Counted from the first letter of the stretch, positions 34,849-43,273 are shown. The stretch: 64,000 bases of DNA from Pseudanabaena sp. M53BS1SP1A06MG (GCA_020404105.1 JADBWH010000076.1:1-64000); one strand, 5' to 3'. Program-made: numbers and translations. Notes: a model not told the origin generated them from the sequence alone.

Positions 34849-36540
34849 TTAAACATTAATAGCTTTGATATGGGCTTGACGTGAAATAGGAGAACTAACT
34901 CGATGCAAGGCACTGCGGGGTAATACTCGTAATACTTCCTCGCTGGTGGTGATACCAGAGTTGAGTTTATTGATCGCTGCCTTGCGGAAAGAATTAAAAT
35001 CTATTTCGTTAAGATAGCGATTCATTTGGGTAATTGTCCCTTCATAAATCATGTGACGAAAGGCATCATCAATATCGATCAGTTCGACAATCGCTTCCCG
35101 TCCAATGTAACCTGTGAAAAAGCATTTTTTACAACCTTTGCCCTTACGCCACTTTGTGGGATCAACATCTTCTCGCTCTAGCCTTAGGGCTTGTAATTCT
35201 GGAGCTTGTGGTTGATGGGGAACTGAGCAATGGGGGCAGTTTTTACGGACAAGACGCTGAGCAACTACACCTATTAGAGCATCACTAATTAATCCAGGAT
35301 CAGGACCTAGATCCTTAAGTCGGGGGATCGCACTTGCCGCATCGTTGGTGTGCATTGTCGAGAGAACCAAATGTCCTGTCAGAGAAGCACGGACAACTGT
35401 TTCCGCCGTTTCAGGATCACGTACTTCACCAACCATAACGATATCAGGATCTTGCCTGAGGATGGCACGCAGTCCTGCGGCAAAGGTCATGCCTGCAGGT
35501 TCGCAAACTTGTGTTTGCGTAATATTTGGCAAAACATATTCAACGGGATCTTCTACGGTAATCACATTGACATGCTCTTGGGCGATCGCTTGCAGGCTGG
35601 TATACAGAGTACTGGTTTTACCCGATCCTGTCGGTCCAGTCATAATGATCAGTCCTTGAGGTTGTCGTAACCAACTGTCGTAAATTTGCAGAGTGAGATC
35701 GCTAAAGCCCAAGGATTCCAAATGATTTGAAAAAGGATTATTGCGAGGCAAAAGTCGAATTACCGCTTTTTCGCCACAGACACAGGGTAGGGTACTCACC
35801 CGCATATCGAGATTGAGATTGAGGTTTTCATCGCTGGTATATTCCTTGCCAATGCGTCCATCTTGAGGGCGGCGACTATCGGCAATATCCATATTGGACA
35901 TTACCTTGAGGGCGACGATAATTTTGCGACTGATTTCAAGGGGCAAGGTTTTGATATCGCGCAAAATTCCATCTATGCGATAGCGTACCCTTAGACCCGT
36001 AGGGGTTGGCTCTAGGTGAATGTCACTGGCGCGATGTTGTAGGGCGATCGAAATCAGGGCATTAATGCGCCGAGTTTGATCTACCGCTTGAGATAGGTAT
36101 AAATCGGTAACTTCACCAATATCAACTTGCTCAGTTTCACCTGTGAGGGGATTGATCGGTTGTGCTGAATGAATTTGATTAGGATTAGGAACATTTTGGC
36201 GACGAAACCATGCGCGATAACTATCGGCTGAAATTCTGAGGACTTTAATTTCTGTGAGAGTGCGATCGCTAATTAGCTTGATCTGTTCGTGACTAATATT
36301 GTGGGGGCTACCGATATAAAAACAATTGCGCCATAGCAATAAGGGAATTACAGGTGGCAAAAGGCTGCGATCTTCAAATTCGCGAAAAAATCTATGATTT
36401 AAATCTTGATCTAACCAATCTAGATGGACATTGCCATGAATATCAATTAGAAACTGCAAAGCCTCTTCACAGGAAGCAATGTTGCCATGACGCAACCGTT
36501 TCCAAACAGATTCCCCTATTGATTCTAATACCTGACTCAT
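34849..36540 (-). CDS. GspE/PilB-family pilus or secretion ATPase
   Basis: A 563-residue ATPase of type II secretion/type IV pilus assembly. The N-terminal domain (1-140) is short and divergent. The core has RASDIHLEPTPTGLRVRYRI, Walker A TGPTGSGKTSTLY near 303, the Asp box, Walker B RQDPDIVMVGEVRDPETAE near 360, the His box HLVLSTMHTND near 390, and a zinc site formed by CPHC near 435 and CKKC near 470. Cyanobacterial PilB is usually about 670 residues, so this is probably a PilB/GspE paralogue. No pilT, pilC or pseudopilin gene is adjacent. Confidence 0.92.
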   Translation of the reverse strand: MSQVLESIGESVWKRLRHGNIASCEEALQFLIDIHGNVHLDWLDQDLNHRFFREFEDRSLLPPVIPLLLWRNCFYIGSPHNISHEQIKLISDRTLTEIKVLRISADSYRAWFRRQNVPNPNQIHSAQPINPLTGETEQVDIGEVTDLYLSQAVDQTRRINALISIALQHRASDIHLEPTPTGLRVRYRIDGILRDIKTLPLEISRKIIVALKVMSNMDIADSRRPQDGRIGKEYTSDENLNLNLDMRVSTLPCVCGEKAVIRLLPRNNPFSNHLESLGFSDLTLQIYDSWLRQPQGLIIMTGPTGSGKTSTLYTSLQAIAQEHVNVITVEDPVEYVLPNITQTQVCEPAGMTFAAGLRAILRQDPDIVMVGEVRDPETAETVVRASLTGHLVLSTMHTNDAASAIPRLKDLGPDPGLISDALIGVVAQRLVRKNCPHCSVPHQPQAPELQALRLEREDVDPTKWRKGKGCKKCFFTGYIGREAIVELIDIDDAFRHMIYEGTITQMNRYLNEIDFNSFRKAAINKLNSGITTSEEVLRVLPRSALHRVSSPISRQAHIKAINV

Positions 36541-36651
36541 TCCCAGTAGCTCCTTGTAGAACTTGCCAATATCCTACCAGCAAATTAAAGCTGTGATTTG
36601 TCATCTCTATAAACAGTAAAAGGACAAAATATTGCTTTGTCCTTTTGCAAT

Positions 36652-36840
36652 TTACTTCATCTCATTATATTTTTTATTGAACTGTTTCTTAGCCTGCTCA
36701 TAAACCTCAAGTGTAATTTGCTGAAAGTTGTTATCTTGAGCATATTTTTCAATCTTTTTAAAAGCAAAGGGTCTCACAAAAAAAGGGATGTCCTTAAGTT
36801 TTGCCTCAGCTTCGGCAGTCCATGCAATTTTTTCACTCAT
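36652..36840 (-). CDS. PCP-reductase-domain mini-protein
   Basis: A 62-residue protein consisting only of the domain found at the C-terminus of the light-independent protochlorophyllide reductase B subunit: WTAEAEAKLKDIPFFVRPFA then KKIEKYAQDNNFQQITLEVY. In that enzyme the domain helps DNA-like or subunit contacts around the substrate site; stand-alone versions occur in cyanobacteria with unknown function. There is no signal peptide. It is monocistronic. Confidence 0.85.
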   Translation of the reverse strand: MSEKIAWTAEAEAKLKDIPFFVRPFAFKKIEKYAQDNNFQQITLEVYEQAKKQFNKKYNEMK

Positions 36841-36925
36841 TGATTTTTAATTTATACTTCGGCTAGATTTTTAGGCAGATTACTCAATATTTTATACTTT
36901 ACAAATTTTAAAGCGTTTTCTCGAT

Positions 36926-37005
36926 GGTAGTGCTGCAAAGTCTTTTTTTAGTAATTGTGATGCGGGCGCTTCGCGCCCGCATCACAATTACATTGCATGA
37001 CTACC
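36926..37005. repeat. MITE-like family C, copy 1 (80 bp)
   Basis: The outer ends ggtagtgctgcaa and ttgcatgactacc are imperfect inverted repeats (10 of 13). The core is a near-perfect hairpin: gtaattgtgatgcgggcgc and its complement. A second copy at 45107-45187 has the same ends and stem, with a compensating change (gtgttgcgg/ccgcaacac in place of gtgatgcgg/ccgcatcac). Confidence 0.75.
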
Positions 37006-37058
37006 TTCTCGATTAGTGAAGTTCGGAGTTCTCTTGCCTTCGTCAAGAAAACCCTGTA

Positions 37059-37610
37059 TCAAGGTTCAACTTCATGCCAAGTTTCTAAAAGTGCTAACGC
37101 TTCATTACACCAATCAATCCAGTCTTGCTCAAAGTTAATGCCTCGGCGTAGGGTCAAATAGGCGAAACGATATTCCCTCTGACCGTCTTGAGATGAGCTA
37201 AAAAAATTACGCTCGATCGCTTGATAAATTTCTAGTTGTTGTTGATGCAATTGGCAATGCTCCCTAATTTTATTAACGATTTCAGCTTCAGGAATAAGGT
37301 AGCCAGCGTAAATTTTAAGCAAAAATTCATCTTTTATCGGTGCGATGGTGCTGGTTTGCCGTAACCATGTTTTTAGATGCGACAAGCCTAAATCTGTAAC
37401 TGAAAATATTTTTTTGTCGGGTCTGCCCTCCTGGGCGATCGCTTCGGCTGTAATCCAGCATTGTTGTTCTAGTTTGGTTAGCTCTCGATAAATCTGTTGG
37501 TGGGTCGCCTGCCAGAAAAATCCCACCGACCCGTCAAATAGTTTGGCGAGATCGTAACCGCTTTTCGGCTCAGAAATTAAAGAAACTAATATGGCATGAG
37601 CAAGAGACAT
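37059..37610 (-). CDS. PadR family transcriptional regulator
   Basis: A 183-residue regulator. The winged helix (1-85) shows AHAILVSLISEPKSGYDLAK, QQIYRELTKLEQQCWI and the wing GRPDKKIFSVTDLGLSHL, all diagnostic for PadR. The helical C-terminal domain (about 95-180) carries dimerisation helices as in the Vir-type PadR subgroup. Many members sense phenolic or other small hydrophobic compounds and repress a neighbouring operon. It diverges, 111 bp away, from the quinone reductase-cupin-carotenoid oxygenase operon; a perfect inverted repeat lies between. Confidence 0.93.
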   Translation of the reverse strand: MSLAHAILVSLISEPKSGYDLAKLFDGSVGFFWQATHQQIYRELTKLEQQCWITAEAIAQEGRPDKKIFSVTDLGLSHLKTWLRQTSTIAPIKDEFLLKIYAGYLIPEAEIVNKIREHCQLHQQQLEIYQAIERNFFSSSQDGQREYRFAYLTLRRGINFEQDWIDWCNEALALLETWHEVEP

Positions 37611-37671
37611 ATTTTTAATCTTTTGAAAGATTTACGAAGAATAGGATTGACATATGCACTTAGTTTAATAT

Positions 37672-37715
37672 ACATTCATTTTTATATTCAACTAATTGCA
37701 TATAAAAATGAATGT
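37672..37715. promoter_or_regulatory. Perfect 16-bp inverted repeat, probable PadR operator
   Basis: acattcatttttatat (37672-37687) and atataaaaatgaatgt (37700-37715) are exactly complementary around a 12-nt spacer. The right arm ends 6 bases before the ATG of the quinone reductase gene (37722). Each arm carries a terminal ATTCAT/ATGAAT, and PadR proteins usually bind ATGT-N8-ACAT-like dyads. Its place between padR and the operon suggests repression by PadR at the translation start; an RNA hairpin hiding the start region is also possible. Confidence 0.65.
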
Positions 37716-37721
37716 CAAGCT

Positions 37722-38306
37722 ATGAATAAGCGAATTCTAATTTTGCAAGGAAATCCCTGCCAAGATAGCTATTGTTTTGCCCTTGCTGAAACTTATAAGA
37801 AATCAGCGATCGACTCTGGTGCAGAAGTGCGCGAAATTATAGTTAAAGATTTACAGTTCGACCTCAATCCTCCAGAATATCAACACCAACAGCGACCTCA
37901 ACTTGAAGATGATTTAATCAAATCTCAAGAAGATATTCAGTGGGCTGAACATCTCGTTTTTGTCTATCCAACTTGGTGGGGAACAATGCCTACTTTGCTA
38001 AAAGGATTTATAGATCGAACATTCACTTCAGGATTTGCATTTAAATATCGCTCAGATTCAGTTTGGTGGGATCGTCTCCTGAAAGGAAAAAGCGCCAGAT
38101 TAATCGTCACCATGGATACTCCTCCCTTATATTTCAAACTTGCCTTTGGACAACCTGGGCATACAGCGATGAAAAATACTATCCTTGAATTCTGCGGTGT
38201 CAAGCCCGTAAAAATCACTTCATTTGGCATTATTAAATCTTCTGATCTCAAACAAAGACAGAAATGGTTGCAGCAAGTAGCTTTGTTAGGAAAGAAACAG
38301 TTATGA
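37722..38306 (+). CDS. Flavodoxin-fold NAD(P)H-dependent oxidoreductase (quinone reductase type)
   Basis: A 194-residue protein of the NQO1/KefF/MdaB-like group: RILILQGNPCQDSYCFALAE (FMN/FAD phosphate loop), WAEHLVFVYPTWWGTMPTLL, KGFIDRTFTSGFAFKY and GKSARLIVTMDTP are the typical flavin-binding segments. It would reduce quinones or other electrophiles by two electrons, in the cytoplasm. The frame is open 126 bases farther upstream, but the ATG at 37722 starts the domain exactly. Its stop overlaps the cupin ATG (ATGA). It is the first gene of the PadR-linked operon. Confidence 0.9.
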   Translation: MNKRILILQGNPCQDSYCFALAETYKKSAIDSGAEVREIIVKDLQFDLNPPEYQHQQRPQLEDDLIKSQEDIQWAEHLVFVYPTWWGTMPTLLKGFIDRTFTSGFAFKYRSDSVWWDRLLKGKSARLIVTMDTPPLYFKLAFGQPGHTAMKNTILEFCGVKPVKITSFGIIKSSDLKQRQKWLQQVALLGKKQL

Positions 38307-38767
38307 GCATCATCGATCCTGAACAAATCCCCAACCTTAAAGGTTCTAATTATCCAGATGCTTTTAAGTCAATAGTCGCTGGACGTGAGAAAAAACGTCT
38401 CAGTGAGGTAACAGGAATCAAAAACTTTGGCGTGAATTTAACTACACTACCACCAAAAACTCAATCTGCTCTTCGTCATTGGCATACTAAACAAGATGAA
38501 TTTATTTATATCTTATCGGGAGAAATAACTCTAATTACCGATGAAGCAGAATCTATTTTAAAAGTTGGTCAAGCAGCAGGATTCCCTGCAGGCAAGGAAA
38601 ACGGGCATTGTCTCTATAACCATACTGATCAAATTGCAACCTATCTTGAAATTGGCGATCGCACTCCCAATGATGCAGTGAACTATCCCGATGACGATCT
38701 TATTGCCATAGCGACCGAACAAGGCTGGCAATTTACCCATAAAGATGGAACTCCCTATTCTTCTTAG
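38303..38767 (+). CDS. Cupin-domain protein
   Basis: A 154-residue single-cupin protein. Metal motif 1 is seen in ALRHWHTKQDEFIYILSGEI (H-W-H-x4-E) and motif 2 in PAGKENGHCLYN (final His), so a metal site is complete. GVNLTTLPPKTQS and NYPDDDLIAIATEQGWQFTH resemble cyanobacterial and proteobacterial cupins of unknown substrate. It overlaps the preceding gene by ATGA and precedes the carotenoid oxygenase gene by 23 bp, so it is translationally coupled in the PadR-linked operon. Confidence 0.9.
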   Translation: MSIIDPEQIPNLKGSNYPDAFKSIVAGREKKRLSEVTGIKNFGVNLTTLPPKTQSALRHWHTKQDEFIYILSGEITLITDEAESILKVGQAAGFPAGKENGHCLYNHTDQIATYLEIGDRTPNDAVNYPDDDLIAIATEQGWQFTHKDGTPYSS

Positions 38768-38790
38768 AATCTATTAAAAAAGAGAAAACC

Positions 38791-40221
38791 ATGACTATAA
38801 CTATTGACAAACAAGCAACACAAGCATCTTGGGCAAAAGCGATCGCTAAGCCAGCGATAGAATTCCCTCTCACTCAACTCTCAATTGTTTCTGGCAAAAT
38901 CCCTGCCAATCTTAAAGGTTCTCTCTATCGTAATGGACCTGCCCGACTAGAACGTGGCGGAATGCAAGTGGGACATTGGTTTGATGGTGATGGCGCAATT
39001 CTGGCCGTACATTTTGCTGAAGGTCAAGTCCGTGCCACCTATCGTTATGTACAAACAGAAGGATATCTCGCAGAAGAAAAAGCGAATAAACTGATTTATG
39101 GCAACTATGGCATGACTCCTAAAGGCTTATGGTGGAATCGTTTTGGAAAATCGTCAAAGAATGTGGCTAATACTTCTGTGATCGCTTTACCTGACAAGCT
39201 CCTTGCCTTATGGGAGGGTGGACTGCCCCATGCCCTTGATTTGGAAACTCTAGAGACCTATGGCTTAGAGAATCTGGAAGGACTAGATCATCAACGTTCC
39301 TATTCAGCACATCCTAAGCGTGATTCTGAGACTGACGAGATCTTTAACTTTGGCGTTTCCTATGGCAAGAACGCAACTTTAAATTTGTATCGCAGCGATC
39401 GCCATGGCAAGCTAATCAAAAAAAATCAAGCGACTTTACAAGGTCTACCAATGATTCATGATTTTGTACTAGCTGGTGATTATCTAATTTTCTGTATACC
39501 ACCATTGCGGATGAATCCCTTTCCAGTATTACTCAATCTCCAAAGTTATAGCGATTCTCTAGCATGGAAGCCTCAAGAGGGTACAGAAATCTTGGTATTT
39601 GATCGCCATAATCTCGAACTAGTTAGCCGTAATATTGCTGAGTCTTGGTTTCAGTGGCATTTTGGTAATGGCTATAGTGATCACAATGGCAATCTCGTAT
39701 TTGATCTCATCCGTTATCCAGACTTTGCTACCAATCAATTCTTAAAGGAGGTTGCCACAGGTAAAATCAAGACTCCAGCTAAGGGAACTCTTTGGCAAAT
39801 GCGCCTCAATCCCCAAACGGGTGAATTTCTCGAAACTTCACAGGTACTAGATCGCGGTTCTGAATTCCCCATTGTTGCCCCTGCCCAAGTTGGTAAAAAT
39901 TCTCGCTATACTTATCTATCTATCCACCATTCTGAAGATGAACAAACAGAATTATTTGATGCGATCGCCCGTTATGATTACCAAACCAATACTTTAACTG
40001 AAGCTGATCTAGGTACAAATCGCTATCCAATGGAGCCATTATTTGCCCCTGATCCCACCAATCCTGACAAAGGTTATATTATTACCGTCGTCTTTGATGG
40101 CGATCGCGAATGCTCCGAAGTATGGATCTTTGATAGCGATCGATTAGATGATGAGCCTATTTGTCGCCTTGCCCTACCAAGCATTGTACCAATGGGATTT
40201 CACGGCACTTGGCGATCGTAA
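38791..40221 (+). CDS. Carotenoid cleavage oxygenase (RPE65/apocarotenoid oxygenase family)
   Basis: A 476-residue beta-propeller non-heme iron enzyme. The four iron-ligand histidines can be placed: His174 (YSAHPK), His223 (MIHDFV), His290 (QWHFGN) and His471 (GFHGTW). The N-terminus LKGSLYRNGPARLERGG and HWFDGDGAI are conserved. It cleaves double bonds of carotenoids, apocarotenoids or stilbene-like phenolics with O2. Family members of this size include apocarotenoid-15,15'-oxygenase and lignostilbene dioxygenases; the PadR context fits either an apocarotenal or a phenolic substrate. It ends the operon. Confidence 0.95.
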   Translation: MTITIDKQATQASWAKAIAKPAIEFPLTQLSIVSGKIPANLKGSLYRNGPARLERGGMQVGHWFDGDGAILAVHFAEGQVRATYRYVQTEGYLAEEKANKLIYGNYGMTPKGLWWNRFGKSSKNVANTSVIALPDKLLALWEGGLPHALDLETLETYGLENLEGLDHQRSYSAHPKRDSETDEIFNFGVSYGKNATLNLYRSDRHGKLIKKNQATLQGLPMIHDFVLAGDYLIFCIPPLRMNPFPVLLNLQSYSDSLAWKPQEGTEILVFDRHNLELVSRNIAESWFQWHFGNGYSDHNGNLVFDLIRYPDFATNQFLKEVATGKIKTPAKGTLWQMRLNPQTGEFLETSQVLDRGSEFPIVAPAQVGKNSRYTYLSIHHSEDEQTELFDAIARYDYQTNTLTEADLGTNRYPMEPLFAPDPTNPDKGYIITVVFDGDRECSEVWIFDSDRLDDEPICRLALPSIVPMGFHGTWRS

Positions 40222-40269
40222 AATAAAGGGGGTACAACGTACTCCATTTATTACTCCATAATTTAAGAT

Positions 40270-40869
40270 ATGAAAATTTTGCAGGCTGATGCCAACTATA
40301 CTTTTCGTTCTTATTTTGAGCTATCCAATGATACAGATGAAATTTTGGCTGAGTTTGATTACAAACTTGTCAAAAAACGCTTGCAACTACCAAGAACTAG
40401 CCGTCAATTATCAGGACTGTCAGAACTAAAACAGAACCTTGAAAATGTACTTCCCTATGTGCCATTAACTAGCGAAACTGCAAGGCGAGAAATTTTGGTA
40501 GCTCCTGTGTTAAGTAAAGTTGCCATGATTTGTCAACAGATCCTGCGAATTGAATATCCTGTGAAGGTTAGCAATCTTCTGCAAGGGAATCTAGATTACT
40601 TAATTCGATCTATCCATAGTCTCATTGTTGTTGAAGCAAAACGAGATGATTTGACTCGTGGGTTTACGCAGTTAGCAGTTGAAGCGATCGCTTTATCGAT
40701 GTTAGATGAAGCGCCAGATCGTCTCTATGGTGCGGTTACTATTGGCAATCTATGGATATTTGGGATTTTAGATGTTACTTCTCGAACCATATTTCAAGAT
40801 ATTGGTTCGTATACCTTACCCGATGATTTAGAAGATTTAATTAGCATTTTAGTAGGAATTCTAGAATGA
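40270..40869 (+). CDS. Putative PD-(D/E)XK-fold nuclease-like protein
   Basis: A 199-residue protein, not a named family to me. It shows Glu74 in RREILVAPVLSKV, Asp109 in GNLDYLIRS, Glu122-x-Lys124 in LIVVEAKRDD and Gln134 in GFTQLAVEA, the order E, D, ExK, Q of a restriction-endonuclease-like catalytic core. It may be a DNase, but such cyanobacterial proteins are not characterised. It begins 48 bp after the carotenoid oxygenase gene on the same strand, but is unlikely to share its function. No methylase adjoins. Confidence 0.6.
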   Translation: MKILQADANYTFRSYFELSNDTDEILAEFDYKLVKKRLQLPRTSRQLSGLSELKQNLENVLPYVPLTSETARREILVAPVLSKVAMICQQILRIEYPVKVSNLLQGNLDYLIRSIHSLIVVEAKRDDLTRGFTQLAVEAIALSMLDEAPDRLYGAVTIGNLWIFGILDVTSRTIFQDIGSYTLPDDLEDLISILVGILE

Positions 40870-40903
40870 GCAAAGGGCTTAAGCTCCTTGTTTGTCTCAC
40901 GAC

Positions 40904-40945
40904 AAGAGATTATTGAAAGTGTTGCAACACTTTCAATAATCTCTT
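40904..40945. repeat. 42-bp perfect palindrome
   Basis: aagagattattgaaagtgttg is followed directly by its exact complement caacactttcaataatctctt. The centre gttg/caac has no spacer, so the RNA hairpin would need a small loop opened at the centre. It lies downstream of the putative nuclease gene and may terminate it. Confidence 0.75.
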
Positions 40946-40995
40946 AGTTCGATTTTAGGTGCAAAGCACTGTAACAGTTCAGGCGATCGCTATAA

Positions 40996-41063
40996 TTGGT
41001 ATAAGATCATCGGTTGATATTAGATTAACTTGGTATAAGATCATCGGTTGATATTAGATTAAC
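40996..41063. repeat. 34-bp unit repeated twice in tandem upstream of an XRE regulator
   Basis: ttggtataagatcatcggtt and the following gatattagattaac form a 34-bp unit, found identically at 40996-41029 and 41030-41063. The second copy ends 42 bp before the ATG of the XRE gene. Within each unit, atcatcggttgat is partly dyad-symmetric. It could be a recent duplication of an operator or promoter element. Confidence 0.85.
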
Positions 41064-41105
41064 TTTCTATTTAAAGATCTGACCAAGTTTTCGATATTAC
41101 AAAAG

Positions 41106-41525
41106 ATGCCACCAAGGTTACAGGTTAAAACCGAAGATTGCTCACCCCTAGGACTATATGTTCTTCAATATTTAGAAGAACAAGACATTAGTATGAACCA
41201 TCTGGCAGAATTGGCTGGTGTGCCCCAACCAAGGCTTCGTGGTGCTTGTTTTAAAGGAACATGCCCCACACCTGAAACCTTACGAAAGTTGGCAAAAATT
41301 ATGGGGAAACATCATTTAGAGCTGTATACCCTGGCATATCAGGGTAGGATTGAACAGGTTCCCGAAGATGTCGATGATAATTTGTTGGATATATTAATTA
41401 GGCAAATGCTAGAAACTGCCCGCGAGTTAAATTTAGCAATGCCCAAAATTCAACCATCCAAAGCAAAAATTCGTAAGGCTTTAATAGAATTGGGCTTTAG
41501 GGAAAAGCGCGAAGAGATATCTTAA
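41106..41525 (+). CDS. XRE-type helix-turn-helix protein
   Basis: A 139-residue protein with an N-terminal HTH (about 15-72): PLGLYVLQYLEEQDISMNHL, AELAGVPQPRLRGACFKGTC, PTPETLRKLAKIMGKHHLEL. The recognition helix is around PQPRLRGACF. The C-terminal 65 residues are helical and charged, possibly for oligomerisation. It probably controls its own promoter through the tandem 34-bp repeats. No toxin gene or partner follows; the downstream cpcF gene is convergent. Confidence 0.8.
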   Translation: MPPRLQVKTEDCSPLGLYVLQYLEEQDISMNHLAELAGVPQPRLRGACFKGTCPTPETLRKLAKIMGKHHLELYTLAYQGRIEQVPEDVDDNLLDILIRQMLETARELNLAMPKIQPSKAKIRKALIELGFREKREEIS

Positions 41526-41568
41526 GTCTTGACGATGCAAGGCACATTAAAGATTAAGCAGTAAGGAT

Positions 41569-42399
41569 TTAAGGTTGATCTTTTCCGAGTGATGCCGCTA
41601 GTTTCTGAAACCGACGGGGATCTCCCTCTTCCAAGTTCTCCGCTCTCTCTTGACGCTTAATTTCATAGAGTTTTTTGAGAATATCCTGCCAATCATCGGG
41701 AGTTAAAGGAGATTTTTGAGCTTCAGATTGTTCTAGCTGGATAGATGTATGCGCCTCTGGTGTAGTATTTTGCTGAATATTTTTTAAGGCAAGCCATACA
41801 CGAGCACGTACTGCCAATGTTGATTCCTTATTCGCCATTTGCTCAAGTTGCGATTGAATCTCCGATAGCCAATGCGGATAGTTATCAGCGATCGTTATTG
41901 CCAAAGCCTGTAAACCCACAACCGCCGCGTAACGTACTACCCATTCATCATCCTGATGCGCGACAAATAGTAATGCTTCCAACGCTTCCTCTTGAGCAAT
42001 TTCACGAAGTTCATCAGGAAACCAATGCCACTTCATTAAACCTAAACCCTTAACTGCCGCACGGCGCACACTAAAAGCAAAATCCGCAGTCGCTACACCC
42101 AGCAAAGTTGCCAATCCTCGCGGATCACCAATCCCTGCTAAAGCTCGAATTGCCCACGACCGCGCTGTGTAGTTATGCATATCCAGAAGTTCCAATAACG
42201 CAGGAACTGCTGGATCGCCTAGCAAAATCAGTCCATCCACAGCAGCAACGGCAGCTCCAGGGTTATTGTAACTCAGAGCTTCAATCAAGGTTGGAATCGC
42301 TCCTTCTAACCGAGCATTTGCAAGATTTTGGACTGCTTCAAGTAGTCGATTAGAAGAATCTGCTTCTTCTACGGCTTGAATGAGTTGGGAAAGAGACAT
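41569..42399 (-). CDS. cpcF: Phycocyanobilin lyase subunit CpcF (HEAT repeat)
   Basis: A 276-residue HEAT-like repeat protein. LIQAVEEADSSNRLLEAVQN, AIPTLIEALSYNNPGAAVAA, ARSWAIRALAGIGDPRGLAT and WVVRYAAVVGLQALA match CpcF, the beta subunit of the E/F-type lyase that attaches phycocyanobilin to Cys84 of phycocyanin alpha. The usual length is 200-215 residues; here a C-terminal extension of about 60 residues (DDWQDILKKLYEIKRQERAE onward) is added, with a possible coiled coil. It lies 58 bp downstream of cpcE. Confidence 0.9.
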   Translation of the reverse strand: MSLSQLIQAVEEADSSNRLLEAVQNLANARLEGAIPTLIEALSYNNPGAAVAAVDGLILLGDPAVPALLELLDMHNYTARSWAIRALAGIGDPRGLATLLGVATADFAFSVRRAAVKGLGLMKWHWFPDELREIAQEEALEALLFVAHQDDEWVVRYAAVVGLQALAITIADNYPHWLSEIQSQLEQMANKESTLAVRARVWLALKNIQQNTTPEAHTSIQLEQSEAQKSPLTPDDWQDILKKLYEIKRQERAENLEEGDPRRFQKLAASLGKDQP

Positions 42400-42457
42400 A
42401 TATCAGTAAATTAGATGAGGCAAGCAAAGTAAAGGATAGCTTTGTAGTTTCTCTACT

Positions 42458-43273
42458 TTACAATAAATCATCCATCAGAGCCATGACCCTAACTGCACCT
42501 GCGGTCAGATCAGGAGGTGTAGCAAGTGGTATTTGTTTTTCTAATACACCTTTGAGAGAAATTAATTTGAGACTATTTTCCGCCATTGTGTTGCTAATCG
42601 CTTCCGCTGCTCCCAAATAGCCGATCGCACCTAAATCAGAAAGAACAGTTCGCCGCAATTGTAAATCATTGTTGCTTAGAGCCTTAATCAGAATATTACC
42701 GTAATGATCTGCGGTTTCTGGATCGGACGAAAGCTGATACATGGCACGTGCCGCCGCATACTTCACTCTAGGAATGGGATGTTCCAAATATGGCAAGATC
42801 TGGGGAATTGTCTCCACAGCTCCTAAAGATCCCAAGGCTTCAAGAATTGCGTCAAAAGGTTGTTCAGTTTCTAAACCTGATATTTCTAAGGTGATCGGTG
42901 TATCAAGCATAGCCAATAACTTGGGAATACTGGCTATATCACCAAGCATTTCTAAAGATTGAGCCGCAGCCTCGCGTACATAAAAATCCTTACAGTCTAA
43001 TGAGCGAATTAATGCTGAGACAGCACTGCGATCGCCAAGCTTTCCTAAAGCCCTAGCAGCATTACGTCGCAATGGATACCCACCTGCATCGGTGCGATCG
43101 GCTTCATCATCTAGAGCATTAATTAAAAGAGCGATCGCTCTAGGATCTTTCACTCGAAATCGTCCAAGCCACCATGCTGCATAGATCCGTAATCCTAAAT
43201 CTTCACATTGCAAATTAATGAGTGCCTGTTCTAAGGTCAACTGATTATCGTCAGGAAGTTCGGATTCACTCAT
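42458..43273 (-). CDS. cpcE: Phycocyanobilin lyase subunit CpcE (HEAT repeat)
   Basis: A 271-residue protein with five to six HEAT-like repeats. LTLEQALINLQCEDLGLRIY, AAWWLGRFRVKDPRAIALLI, PLRRNAARALGKLGDRSAVS and AAAQSLEMLGDIASIPKLLA are the family signature. With CpcF it ligates phycocyanobilin to the alpha subunit. It follows cpcA after 246 bp that contain three hairpins, an arrangement that would keep lyase expression well below cpcBA. Confidence 0.95.
   Translation of the reverse strand: MSESELPDDNQLTLEQALINLQCEDLGLRIYAAWWLGRFRVKDPRAIALLINALDDEADRTDAGGYPLRRNAARALGKLGDRSAVSALIRSLDCKDFYVREAAAQSLEMLGDIASIPKLLAMLDTPITLEISGLETEQPFDAILEALGSLGAVETIPQILPYLEHPIPRVKYAAARAMYQLSSDPETADHYGNILIKALSNNDLQLRRTVLSDLGAIGYLGAAEAISNTMAENSLKLISLKGVLEKQIPLATPPDLTAGAVRVMALMDDLL

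Noticed and set aside
40996-41063. Tandem repeat considered as a CRISPR start
   Set aside because: Only two units, directly adjacent with no spacer, and no cas gene in the window.
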